A stretch of DNA of 44,580 nt, from NCBI RefSeq assembly GCF_000735525.1, contig NZ_JMPR01000031.1:1-44580 (forward strand), written 5' to 3'. The notes under the pieces were generated by a model. It did no database searches, had not been told where the DNA came from, and saw only the letters and a list, made by a program, of their open reading frames with translations. Below, one piece after another: positions 8,225 through 16,172 of this stretch. How positions within the stretch are numbered: position 1 is the stretch's first letter; the number at the start of each line of letters is the position of its first letter. The DNA comes from Tatumella ptyseos ATCC 33301. Lineage in GTDB: Bacteria > Pseudomonadota > Gammaproteobacteria > Enterobacterales > Enterobacteriaceae. Both the position numbers and the translations under genes were made by a program.

Positions 8225-9148
8225 TCAGACGGCCTGCCGTGTTTGCTGATAAACCTGCAGGTTGACATACACTGCATTCAGGAGTGGTACGGGGACGGCG
8301 TGTGCATTGGCTCTGTCGACCAGGTCACCGATGATCTGGTCTGCCTCCACAGAGAACCCCTGGTCTAAATCCCGGTACATAGAGGATGTGAGCGGAGTTT
8401 CGGGGTTACTCAGCATCTGGAGGGTACCGGCAATGACCGCCGGGCGTGGCTGATAGCCGCAGGCAGTGATCACGGCTAATACTTCACTGAACAGGCTCTG
8501 TAGCAGTACTCCGCCACCGGCAGAACGCACGACCTGTTGAGTGTTGCCCCTTGACAGGCAGGTCACGGCACCCAGCGTACTCAGCAGTAACCATTTTTCC
8601 CACATATCATTCTGAATGGTCATGGATAGCCGGTTATCAAACCCGCAGCCACTCAACACGGCATCCAGCTCACGCACGCGTGCTGAATCACTGCCGTCCT
8701 GCTCACCGTAGTAAAGCTGATGCAGCGCAGACATTTGCAGAATTTCGCCTTGCTCATTCAGCGTGGAATGGATTTTACACAGTCCCCCCAGCACTTTATC
8801 TTTACCGAACACCTCTGCCAGCGTGCTGATATGTCGCATACCGTTCAGCACCGGTAAAATCAGCGTCTGCTCACCGACCGCGGGGGTAATGTCATGGATG
8901 GCCTGTGAGAGCCCGAAACTCTTCACTGTGAGGAGGATCAGGTCAAACGGGCCACTGATCTCCCCGGCCTTTAGCAACTGTGGCTGTATCGCAAAACGTC
9001 CGGCATCAGCATGAACCACTAACCCGTGCTTTTCGAGAGCAGCAGCGCGTTTTTCACGGACCAGAAAGGTCACATCCCGCCCGTGACGTGCCAGGCAGGC
9101 ACCGAAATAGCCGCCTGTAGAGCCGGCACCCACAACCAGTATTCGCAT
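8225..9148 (-). CDS. 2-dehydropantoate 2-reductase family protein (ApbA/PanE-like)
   Basis: A 307-residue NADPH-dependent reductase. The N-terminal Rossmann motif GAGSTGGYFGACLARHG is at residues 7-23. ILLTVKSFGLSQAI supplies the conserved nucleotide-side lysine, and VLNGM the conserved asparagine. In the C-terminal domain NDMWEKWLLLSTLGAVTCL carries the conserved catalytic-type lysine, and the substrate-side SSMYRDLDQG-VEAD-I-GD motif follows. Known members reduce ketopantoate to pantoate for coenzyme A synthesis. This is probably an ApbA/PanE paralogue acting on another 2-ketoacid: the motifs fit the family and no pan genes are adjacent. It is a single gene, divergent from fetAB. Confidence 0.85.
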   Translation of the reverse strand: MRILVVGAGSTGGYFGACLARHGRDVTFLVREKRAAALEKHGLVVHADAGRFAIQPQLLKAGEISGPFDLILLTVKSFGLSQAIHDITPAVGEQTLILPVLNGMRHISTLAEVFGKDKVLGGLCKIHSTLNEQGEILQMSALHQLYYGEQDGSDSARVRELDAVLSGCGFDNRLSMTIQNDMWEKWLLLSTLGAVTCLSRGNTQQVVRSAGGGVLLQSLFSEVLAVITACGYQPRPAVIAGTLQMLSNPETPLTSSMYRDLDQGFSVEADQIIGDLVDRANAHAVPVPLLNAVYVNLQVYQQTRQAV

Positions 9149-9383
9149 ATTCCATCCCCTGTCATGTTTTAGTCTCAGGTTCTACCTTAAAAGGCGGACG
9201 CCAGAAACACCAGCCAGCAAGGTCAGAAATTATTACAATTCTGCAAGCGAAGATTTAGCAAGGCATGCGGGCTATCTCAGGGGATCTGGTAAAGATGTGC
9301 CTCCGGCGGCCAAAAAAGCCATATCTTCGGTGCGGGGATAATAGTTAAAATAGATAAAACAGTTCAGTACGGGATAATAAGGC

Positions 9384-10088
9384 ATGAAGGATCAGGAAAC
9401 ACCACTGCTGGCAGTGGATAAGATAAATTACCAGGCCGGCGGGTCACAAATCCTCCGTGATATTTCACTGACACTCAATGCCGGTGAATTTACTCTGATC
9501 ACCGGGCCTTCGGGATGCGGAAAGAGTACGCTGCTCAAAATTATCTCTTCACTGATCAGTCCGCAGAGCGGGGAGATTACGTTAGGCGGTAAAAATATTA
9601 CGCACTATTCGCCGGAAGAGTATCGTCAGCAGGTATCTTACTGCGCACAAACCCCGTCACTGTTTGGCAATACGGTTGCCGATAACCTGCAGTTTCCCTG
9701 GATGCTGCGTCGCAAAACAGCCGATAACCAGCAACTGATCAAAGAACTGCAACGGTTTTCATTACCGGCAAACATGCTGGATCAACCTGTAACGGAGCTC
9801 TCAGGCGGAGAAAAACAACGTATTTCACTGATCCGTCATCTGCAGTTTTTACCTAAGATCCTGCTGCTGGATGAAATCACCAGTGCGCTGGACGAAAAAA
9901 ATAAACGCCAGGTGAACGATATTATTCATCACTATGTGCGTGAAAAGAATCTGGCCGTCCTGTGGGTCACTCACGATGTGGATGAAATACGCCATGCAGA
10001 TCATGTGATCCGCTTAACGCCTCCCTCCGCAGCGCAGGAAGGAACCCCCTCAGAAAATACAAAGGAAGACGCGAGTGAACCAGCATAA
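9384..10088 (+). CDS. fetA: Iron exporter ATP-binding subunit FetA
   Basis: A 234-residue ABC ATPase that matches FetA (YbbL), which with FetB exports iron and protects against oxidative stress. Walker A is GPSGCGKST (about residues 40-48), the ABC signature is LSGGEKQRISLIR, Walker B is ILLLDEITSALDEKN and the switch histidine is in WVTHDVDE. ATG 9384 follows AATAAGG. The end overlaps fetB by 14 bases, so the two are translationally coupled. An AT-rich stretch just upstream (GATAATAGTTAAAATAG) probably holds the promoter. Confidence 0.9.
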   Translation: MKDQETPLLAVDKINYQAGGSQILRDISLTLNAGEFTLITGPSGCGKSTLLKIISSLISPQSGEITLGGKNITHYSPEEYRQQVSYCAQTPSLFGNTVADNLQFPWMLRRKTADNQQLIKELQRFSLPANMLDQPVTELSGGEKQRISLIRHLQFLPKILLLDEITSALDEKNKRQVNDIIHHYVREKNLAVLWVTHDVDEIRHADHVIRLTPPSAAQEGTPSENTKEDASEPA

Positions 10089-10848
10089 TATCACCAATGG
10101 ATCGCTTATTATGTCGCTGGCCTTAGTGCTGGTGGCGATTGTGATCAGTTACCGGGAAAAACTGGCACTGGAAAAAGATATTTTGTGGAGTATCTTCCGG
10201 GCCGTTGTACAACTGGTGATTGTCGGTTACGTATTAAAGTATCTGTTTGACCTGAACAATGCCTTTCTGACGGTATTAATGGTGCTGTTTATCTGTTTCA
10301 ATGCGGCCTGGAATGCCAAAAAGCGCAGTAAATATATAGATAATGCTTTCCTGATGTCATTTGTCGCCATCACTACCGGTGCCGTCCTGACGTTACTGGT
10401 GCTGGTGCTGACCGGGTCGATTGAGTTTCAGCCTATGCAGGTGATCCCGATAGCCGGAATGATTGCCGGTAACGGTATGGTTGCGGTCGGGCTTTGTTAC
10501 AATAACCTGGGGCAACGATTTGCCAGCGGACAGCAGCAAATTCAGGAGATGCTCAGTCTGGGAGCGACCCCGAAGCAGTCGTCTGCGGGACTGCTGCGGG
10601 AAAGTATTCGTGCCGCGATGATCCCGACCATTGATTCAGCGAAAACCGTGGGGCTGGTTAGTCTGCCGGGGATGATGTCCGGATTGATCTTTGCGGGAAT
10701 TGACCCGGTAAAAGCGATTAAATATCAGATAATGGTGACCTTTATGCTGTTATCTACCGCCAGTCTGTCGACTATTATTGCCGGCTATCTGGCCTACCGC
10801 CGGTTCTATAATGATCGCCATCAGTTGGTCATTAAATCCCCGCGCTAA
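10075..10848 (+). CDS. fetB: Iron exporter membrane subunit FetB
   Basis: A 257-residue permease of the UPF0014/FetB family, partner of FetA in the inner membrane. About seven transmembrane segments are visible (for example LIMSLALVLVAIVISY, AVVQLVIVGYVLKYLF, TVLMVLFICFNAAWN, GAVLTLLVLVLTGS, VIPIAGMIAGNGMVAVGLCYNN). The family-typical loop EMLSLGATPKQSSAGLLRES and the coupling region TVGLVSLPGMMSGLIFAGIDP are present. Translation starts at GTG 10075 inside the fetA end, with AAGGAAG 7 bases upstream. The pair ends with a hairpin at 10870. Confidence 0.92.
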   Translation: MNQHNITNGSLIMSLALVLVAIVISYREKLALEKDILWSIFRAVVQLVIVGYVLKYLFDLNNAFLTVLMVLFICFNAAWNAKKRSKYIDNAFLMSFVAITTGAVLTLLVLVLTGSIEFQPMQVIPIAGMIAGNGMVAVGLCYNNLGQRFASGQQQIQEMLSLGATPKQSSAGLLRESIRAAMIPTIDSAKTVGLVSLPGMMSGLIFAGIDPVKAIKYQIMVTFMLLSTASLSTIIAGYLAYRRFYNDRHQLVIKSPR

Positions 10849-10869
10849 TGCTAATCTGCACACAGTAAA

Positions 10870-10909
10870 AACGCTCCGGGGGCGATGCTTTCCTTCCTCC
10901 CGGAACGTT
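10870..10909 (+). terminator. Hairpin after fetB, possible terminator
   Basis: AACGCTCCGGG (10870-10880) pairs with CCCGGAACGTT (10899-10909) with one mismatch across an 18-base loop. The T-run after it is poor, so this is a hairpin with uncertain terminator function. Confidence 0.4.
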
Positions 10910-11206
10910 GTCCTCTGATGACAGCACCGAAGAGTGCCAGGTTAGTCACAGAATATTCTGGTCCTGACTGTGCATGCCGGTGATCGTGTTACGGTAAATC
11001 CTCTTTCCGAAGGTGGCCGGATAACGGGCCACCGCTGGCAGAGCCATGCAGGGTGTTCTGTGTCCGGCGCGCAACCCGCCAGATCCGCAAAGCAGATAAT
11101 TTTCAGAGTGAAATACCTTACGGTGTCACACTCCGGAATAACTGATTGCGGGCTTTTGAGGGCGATGTTAGTCTTCCGGGACGAAAACCGCATAAGTAAC
11201 CGAATA

Positions 11207-12520
11207 ATGTCCCACTTAGTACATCCAACACCAGAAGAAATAAAGAGCATCAGGGAAGAGCTTGGCCTGGGGCGTGCTGAGTTCGCCAGTGTGCTTGGGA
11301 TGCCTGCTCACGGCGAACATACCGTCGGTGAATGGGAGTCCGGGCAGCTTATGCCTTCCGTAGCCAAACGGAAGGCTATCCTGAACATGGGTAAAAAACT
11401 GCAAAAACATGCACAGGAAGCGCCTTTCCGGCAGCCACCGCAGTCGGAAAGCCGGTTTACATTTATTGATCTGTTTGCCGGAATCGGCGGGATCCGCCTG
11501 CCTTTTCAGCGCCTGGGCGGGCACTGTGTTTTTACCTCGGAATGGGATAAATACGCCCAGAAAACCTATCTGGCCAATTACGGAGAAATGCCGGTCGGCG
11601 ACATCACCCGGGTCAGGGCCACGGAGATTGCCGATCACGATGTGCTGCTGGGCGGGTTCCCCTGTCAGGCTTTTTCTCTCGCCGGGCGTAAGCAGGGCTT
11701 CAGTGATACCCGCGGAACCATGTTTTTTGAAATTCAGCGCATCCTGGCCGCGAAAAAGCCAAAAGCGTTCCTGCTGGAAAATGTTAAACAGCTTCGGGGA
11801 CATGATAAAGGCCGCACCCTGAAAACCATTATCGATATTTTACAGGGTAAGCATGTGCAGGCTATTCCTGATGATGTCCCGATGAGTGAAGAGGCCCGGC
11901 GGGCATTGTCTGAAAAGCTGAACTACTGGGTCGATTTCCGGGTATTGCGTGCGGGAGATTTTGGCGCGCCTCAGAACCGTGAGCGGGTTTATATTGTCGG
12001 TTTTGATAAAGACTATTTCAGCGGTGTTGATTTCGACCAGGTCTTCCGGTGGCCGGAACCGCCTTGTACGCCGACCCGGGTGGGTGACATTTTACTGCAA
12101 CCGCAGCAACTGGCGGCACTGATTGCCAGAAAAGGCAAAGACGTTTATACCCTGTCCGATAAACTGTGGCTCGGCCACCAGAAAAGGCGTTCGTCTCACA
12201 AGCAGCGCGGAAACGGCTTTGGTTACAGCCTGTTTAACGCTGACAGTGAGTACACCAATACTCTTAGCGCCAGGTATTATAAAGACGGTTCAGAAATACT
12301 GATTGAACAGCAGGCTGAAGGGAAAAACCCGCGAAAACTGACGCCGAAAGAGTGTGCCCGTTTACAGGGATTCCCCGATGATTTTATCGTTGATGCCGTT
12401 TCACATGGTCAGATTTATAAACAGTTCGGTAATTCCGTTTGCATGAACGTTATCGCTGCGCTGGCAGGACAGATGGTCAGTGCGCTGGAAGCCGCCAGCC
12501 GGTTACGTCGGTGCGAATGA
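11207..12520 (+). CDS. DNA cytosine-5 methyltransferase (Dcm-like) with N-terminal helix-turn-helix
   Basis: A 437-residue C5-cytosine methyltransferase. The catalytic domain has motif I FIDLFAGIGGIRLPF, motif IV GGFPCQAFSLAG with the nucleophilic cysteine, motif VI LLENVKQL, motif VIII QNRERVYIVGF, then the target-recognition region, motif IX (KLTPKECARLQGFP) and motif X (YKQFGNSVCMNVI). The RGNGFGYSL and NTLSARYYKDGSEILI segments resemble E. coli Dcm, but the protein is not its orthologue. Before motif I sits a helix-turn-helix (IKSIREELGLGRAEFASVLG, then VGEWESG), as in methyltransferases that repress their own genes. No restriction enzyme or vsr gene is adjacent. ATG 11207 is preferred; an in-frame ATG at 11165 after GAGGG is possible. 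The recognition site cannot be read from the sequence. Confidence 0.9.
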   Translation: MSHLVHPTPEEIKSIREELGLGRAEFASVLGMPAHGEHTVGEWESGQLMPSVAKRKAILNMGKKLQKHAQEAPFRQPPQSESRFTFIDLFAGIGGIRLPFQRLGGHCVFTSEWDKYAQKTYLANYGEMPVGDITRVRATEIADHDVLLGGFPCQAFSLAGRKQGFSDTRGTMFFEIQRILAAKKPKAFLLENVKQLRGHDKGRTLKTIIDILQGKHVQAIPDDVPMSEEARRALSEKLNYWVDFRVLRAGDFGAPQNRERVYIVGFDKDYFSGVDFDQVFRWPEPPCTPTRVGDILLQPQQLAALIARKGKDVYTLSDKLWLGHQKRRSSHKQRGNGFGYSLFNADSEYTNTLSARYYKDGSEILIEQQAEGKNPRKLTPKECARLQGFPDDFIVDAVSHGQIYKQFGNSVCMNVIAALAGQMVSALEAASRLRRCE

Positions 12521-13423
12521 GAAGGGCGGACCTCTGTTATTCGATAACGGTGCGAGGCACCGTATCGATATAACCTGCCTGAGGCCATGTTTTTTTCAGA
12601 CTACAGAGCCACCATTGCCAGCGTACTGTCCGGCGCAATACGGCTGGTGGCAATAAACATCAGTGATATTCCCGGGGGCCGTCCAGGCCCGCCGGACAGC
12701 ATCGATGACAGTGCCGATGAAATATTCGCAATGGCCAGTGTTATGCCACTGACTGTCCCTGCCGATGCCTTCGGCACCCTATGAATCCCTTCCGATCCGT
12801 AAACCTATAGCCATCACGTTGATTATCCGTCCGTCCGGAGCCTGCCTGAAGTGTTGCCATTAAACAGAGTGCGGTCAGCCGCAGGGCAGTGGCCCCGGCC
12901 GGGTGTGATGGCGAGGGTATCTATCGTTATCAGCCCTGCCGTAGTCGCATTTTTATGTCAGAAGAGAACCTTTTGATCACCTCCGGTACATTTCCGGCAT
13001 CTTTCGGAATGCCATTGGCAGAAAAATGCCCCGCAGAGGGAGTGCAGGTTTATGGATGCTAATTTATTTCCTGAGTTATTTTTATAAGCCTAAGGAGAAA
13101 AGACAGCATACAGAGGGGGAAGAAATGTCGGGATTTTTATTTCCATCGCCGGCGATGCAGACAGGAAATGCGCGCGACATTATAACCGCTATCTGGCTCC
13201 GCACCTTCTTTTAATAATGTTATTATTCATTGTGTTACGTTCAGTTTCTCCGGGGGTTCGGGACACGGAATATCGTTTTTCTGTGCGGTGATTGTTCTGT
13301 CGTCCGGCAGTGTTATCGATAAATAAGGCAAATAAACAGACCCGCTTATGATCACGATCAATATGAGAGGGAGAGAATATCACCATCATAAACCCATTAA
13401 AGGTCACATGACGGGAAGCTGAA
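12521..13423. other. Long intergenic region between the methyltransferase and gldA
   Basis: About 900 bases without a supported gene. Just after the methyltransferase, CGATAACGGTGC and GCACCGTATCG (about 12541-12567) form a hairpin with one bulged base. On the minus strand about 12600-12780 reads as an open stretch rich in small and hydrophobic residues (TVSGITLAIANISSALSSML), possibly a relic of a membrane protein, with no family recognised. The last 100 bases should hold the gldA promoter. Confidence 0.4.
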
Positions 13424-14536
13424 ATGATTAAAGAAACTAAATTACCAAGAACGGTAACATCACCGAAAAAATTCTTTATTGGCACCGATATGTTGTCGAA
13501 AATCGATGACTTCGTGAAAGATTTTGGCGATAACACCCTGATCATTACCGATGAATTTATTCTGCCAAAAGTGCAGGAACAGGCATTGCCGGCCCTCCAC
13601 GCTGCCGGACTGAAAGGATGTGCTGAGAAGTTCCGCTATGAATGTTGCCGGAAAGAGATCGACCGTCTTCAGGAATGTGTCCGTGCCAGCGAAGCGAATG
13701 TCATTGTCGGCGTCGGCGGAGGTAAAACGCTCGATACCGCTAAAGCGGTTGCTTTCTACCTGAAACTGCCGGTGGTACTGTTTCCGACGATTGCTTCTAC
13801 CGATGCGCCTTGTACTGCTCTGGCGGTCATCTATACCGAAAGCGGAGAGTTTGACGAATATCTGTACTTACCGCAGAACCCGGACGTCGTGGTTGCCGAT
13901 ACTTCGATTATCGCAGCCGCCCCTTTGCGCTTCTTCTCCGCTGGCGTCGGCGATGCGTTAGCGACCTATTTTGAGGCCCGTGCCTGCTATGCGGCGGATG
14001 GCATTAACCTGGTGTTGCATAAACCGTCAAGAACCGGACTGGGGCTGGCTGAGCTATGCTACCGTCTGCTGAGTGAAAATATCGATGCAGCTATGGACGC
14101 TGTGGCTAACCACCTGACCACCCCGGCGCTGGAGCAGACCATTGAGGCGACGATTTATCTGAGTGGTGTCGGGGCCGAGGCGGGTGGTCTGGCGGCGGCC
14201 CATGCAGTCAATAACGGCATGTCAGTGGTGCCTGATCTGCATAAAGCGCAGCACGGTGAGAAAGTGGTCTTTGGCCTGCTGACGCAGTTGGTGCTGGAAA
14301 ATGCCCCGCAGGAAGAGTGGGACAATGTGGTGCGTATTGTGAAAGCGGCAAAACTCCCGCTGACACTGGAAGATATGGGCCTGAAAACATTTGTCGAATC
14401 TGAATGGCGTGAAGTTGCACGTATTGCCTGTGCACCGGGCGACACGATGAACAATATGCCGATGGAACTGACGGTCGATGATGTATATAACGCGATGGTG
14501 ACTGCCAATACGATAGCGCACCGGATGAAAGGCTGA
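13424..14536 (+). CDS. gldA: Glycerol dehydrogenase (iron-type alcohol dehydrogenase family)
   Basis: A 370-residue NAD-dependent enzyme oxidising glycerol to dihydroxyacetone in the cytoplasm. Length matches E. coli GldA (367). The nucleotide motif VGVGGGKTLDTAKAVA is near residues 97-112. The metal-binding residues lie in the expected places: Asp in FFSAGVGDALATYFEAR, His in AAAHAVNNG and His in KAQHGEKV. PTIASTDAPCTALAVIYTE is the typical substrate-side loop. ATG 13424 follows GGGAAGCTGA. The gene has no dha genes beside it and stands alone after a long upstream region. Confidence 0.92.
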   Translation: MIKETKLPRTVTSPKKFFIGTDMLSKIDDFVKDFGDNTLIITDEFILPKVQEQALPALHAAGLKGCAEKFRYECCRKEIDRLQECVRASEANVIVGVGGGKTLDTAKAVAFYLKLPVVLFPTIASTDAPCTALAVIYTESGEFDEYLYLPQNPDVVVADTSIIAAAPLRFFSAGVGDALATYFEARACYAADGINLVLHKPSRTGLGLAELCYRLLSENIDAAMDAVANHLTTPALEQTIEATIYLSGVGAEAGGLAAAHAVNNGMSVVPDLHKAQHGEKVVFGLLTQLVLENAPQEEWDNVVRIVKAAKLPLTLEDMGLKTFVESEWREVARIACAPGDTMNNMPMELTVDDVYNAMVTANTIAHRMKG

Positions 14537-15147
14537 TTTCTGCCTCCCGTCATAATCCATCTCTGGGGTGGCCCGCGACGGTGAAATAGCTGTTCTGTGA
14601 CCCCCGTCATCCTTATCCGCTGACCCTGAACCGGGCGGTGGATTTTTTTTGCCGCATAAACCGCAGTTCCTTTCCCGGGAGCAAATGCTTTCCTCCGTAA
14701 GCCGGCTTCACAGTCACTCACACCCTGATGAAAATATCGGCGTAAACTCGCGGTCGGATGATTCAGTCGCTGTTTTCGGTCTTCGTTTGTCGTCAGCCAG
14801 GGCATGACAAAACGTATCAGAGCGCACCGTCATTACGCCTTTCACCGCTGAATTGCTCATTTTTAGTCGCTATTTTGCGCTTTCCTGCCTCGCCATTTCC
14901 GGTCCGCTTTTTACTGTCACCGGGTAATATTGATAAATAAAATCACCGAATGATCCGGCCGTATCACACGCCGGTGTGAACGGATTCTGCTGCCAGGTCA
15001 TCGGTGCATGTCCATAACTCCCTGACGTTATGCAGAGCACGTTGGCGACATAACAGGCAGCAGGGCGAAAAAATCGCTCGTTAAAACATCATTTATTTCT
15101 GTTTGTATCTGAATGTAATGTTTTTTATTGCAATTGATTATCGTTTG
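14537..15147. other. Intergenic region between gldA and the iron-uptake operon
   Basis: About 600 bases without a supported gene. A run of eight T at 14645-14652 follows a GC-rich stretch that can fold weakly (CCGC with GCGG) and may end gldA transcription. The last 100 bases are AT-rich and form the promoter region of the iron-uptake operon. Confidence 0.4.
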
Positions 15148-15166
15148 TAAAATAATTCTCATTATC
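15148..15166. promoter_or_regulatory. Fur-box-like operator of the tonB-receptor-protease operon
   Basis: TAAAATAATTCTCATTATC matches the 19-bp Fur consensus (GATAATGATAATCATTATC) at 14 of 19 positions, including the whole right half CATTATC. It sits 47 bases before the first start codon of an operon with iron-uptake content, where a Fur site is expected. Confidence 0.7.
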
Positions 15167-15212
15167 ATTTTTTAGGTAATGCAGTCTTATCTTTTCTGAG
15201 TCTTTTTTCAGG

Positions 15213-16136
15213 ATGACATCACGACAGATAAGTCCCTGCACCGTCGGTAAGAGGAAGGCGAGTTTGTGTAGTCTGTGGATTCCTGAAGCCGGGGGGGAAG
15301 TCTCCGCCGCCGATGCACGGAGGAAAGCAACGGTTAACGTGTCTGTGATGATGTCTGTGGGGGTTCATGCACTGCTGATCTTTGCCATGATTTCTCATGC
15401 GCCCTCCCGGGTATTGATGAGCGGAGGCGGACAGAGCAACGCTTCTTCTGCCGTTCCGGTCTTCACCGCGGTACAGGTGAACCCGCAATCTCCCGAACGA
15501 CTGCCACCGAAAGTATTGCCGGTGACTGTCGGGACCCCGGCACGATCACCATTACCGGTCAGTGAGCGCGGCACAGTGGCCTTGCCGGCCATGAAAAAGA
15601 TCCCACACGCCTCAGAGAAGCCTTCCCGGGCGGTGCGGGCAGCGCATTCCACCGGAAAAAGTGTCGCGGTTACCCGGCCCCGGGTGGCCGGCAGAACACA
15701 ACCTGTTTCTGTTCAGCGACGACCGCCCGGGGTGACGAAACCCCGGCTTGCCAGCAGGGCAATGTCTGACGGAGCTTCTTTGGAAAATATTGCCCGGGTT
15801 CCCCCGGAAAATGCCGGTACCGGTAATACAGCGACGACCCGTGCAGGTGCCGGGGAACATCCTCATGCCACCGTCAAAGCCTTAACCCGCAGGGTCAATT
15901 ATCCGCAGCGTGCGAAAGCGTTGGGCGTCGAAGGCAGAGTAAAACTGCGCTTTGATGTCACTGCGGACGGTACGGTTACTCATGTCCGGATCACAGAAGA
16001 AAATCCCGCCGGTGTATTCAGCGGAGGACTTTATAAAGATATCGCCCGCTGGCGTTATCAGAAGGGGGCTGCGGCCGAAAATCAGACCGTCACGATAATT
16101 TTTAAACTCAGTGGGGCGGTGGCTCTGGCGGATTAA
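15213..16136 (+). CDS. TonB-like energy transducer dedicated to the adjacent receptor
   Basis: A 307-residue TonB-family protein carrying proton-motive energy from ExbB/ExbD to an outer-membrane receptor. The membrane anchor (about residues 43-61, VSVMMSVGVHALLIFAM) keeps the S-x3-H motif of TonB (Ser48, His52). A proline- and arginine-rich periplasmic linker follows, and the C-terminal domain (about 228-305) has the signature YPQRAKALGVEGRVKLRFDV ... RWRYQKG. The N-terminus before the anchor is long (about 40 residues), and ATG 15213 lacks a clear ribosome-binding site. TTG 15264, in frame, has GAGGAAGG 5 bases upstream and would give 290 residues. The gene is first in an operon with a YddB/FusA-like receptor, like fusB in Pectobacterium. 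No exbBD lies nearby. Confidence 0.85.
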   Translation: MTSRQISPCTVGKRKASLCSLWIPEAGGEVSAADARRKATVNVSVMMSVGVHALLIFAMISHAPSRVLMSGGGQSNASSAVPVFTAVQVNPQSPERLPPKVLPVTVGTPARSPLPVSERGTVALPAMKKIPHASEKPSRAVRAAHSTGKSVAVTRPRVAGRTQPVSVQRRPPGVTKPRLASRAMSDGASLENIARVPPENAGTGNTATTRAGAGEHPHATVKALTRRVNYPQRAKALGVEGRVKLRFDVTADGTVTHVRITEENPAGVFSGGLYKDIARWRYQKGAAAENQTVTIIFKLSGAVALAD

Positions 16137-16172
16137 TAAATTTTTATCACATAACATCTTTGGGAATACTTC

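Noticed and set aside
9330-9383. Fur-like site before fetA
   Set aside because: The AT-rich GATAATAG stretch has too few consensus matches in the second half to be called.
12587-12784. Plus-strand frame of 65 codons after the methyltransferase gene
   Set aside because: The minus strand of the same stretch reads equally well as a hydrophobic relic; neither has a convincing start or family, so no gene is called.
13026-13214. Plus-strand frame of 62 codons before gldA
   Set aside because: No ribosome-binding site, no recognised homology, and it lies in a region that looks like decayed non-coding DNA.
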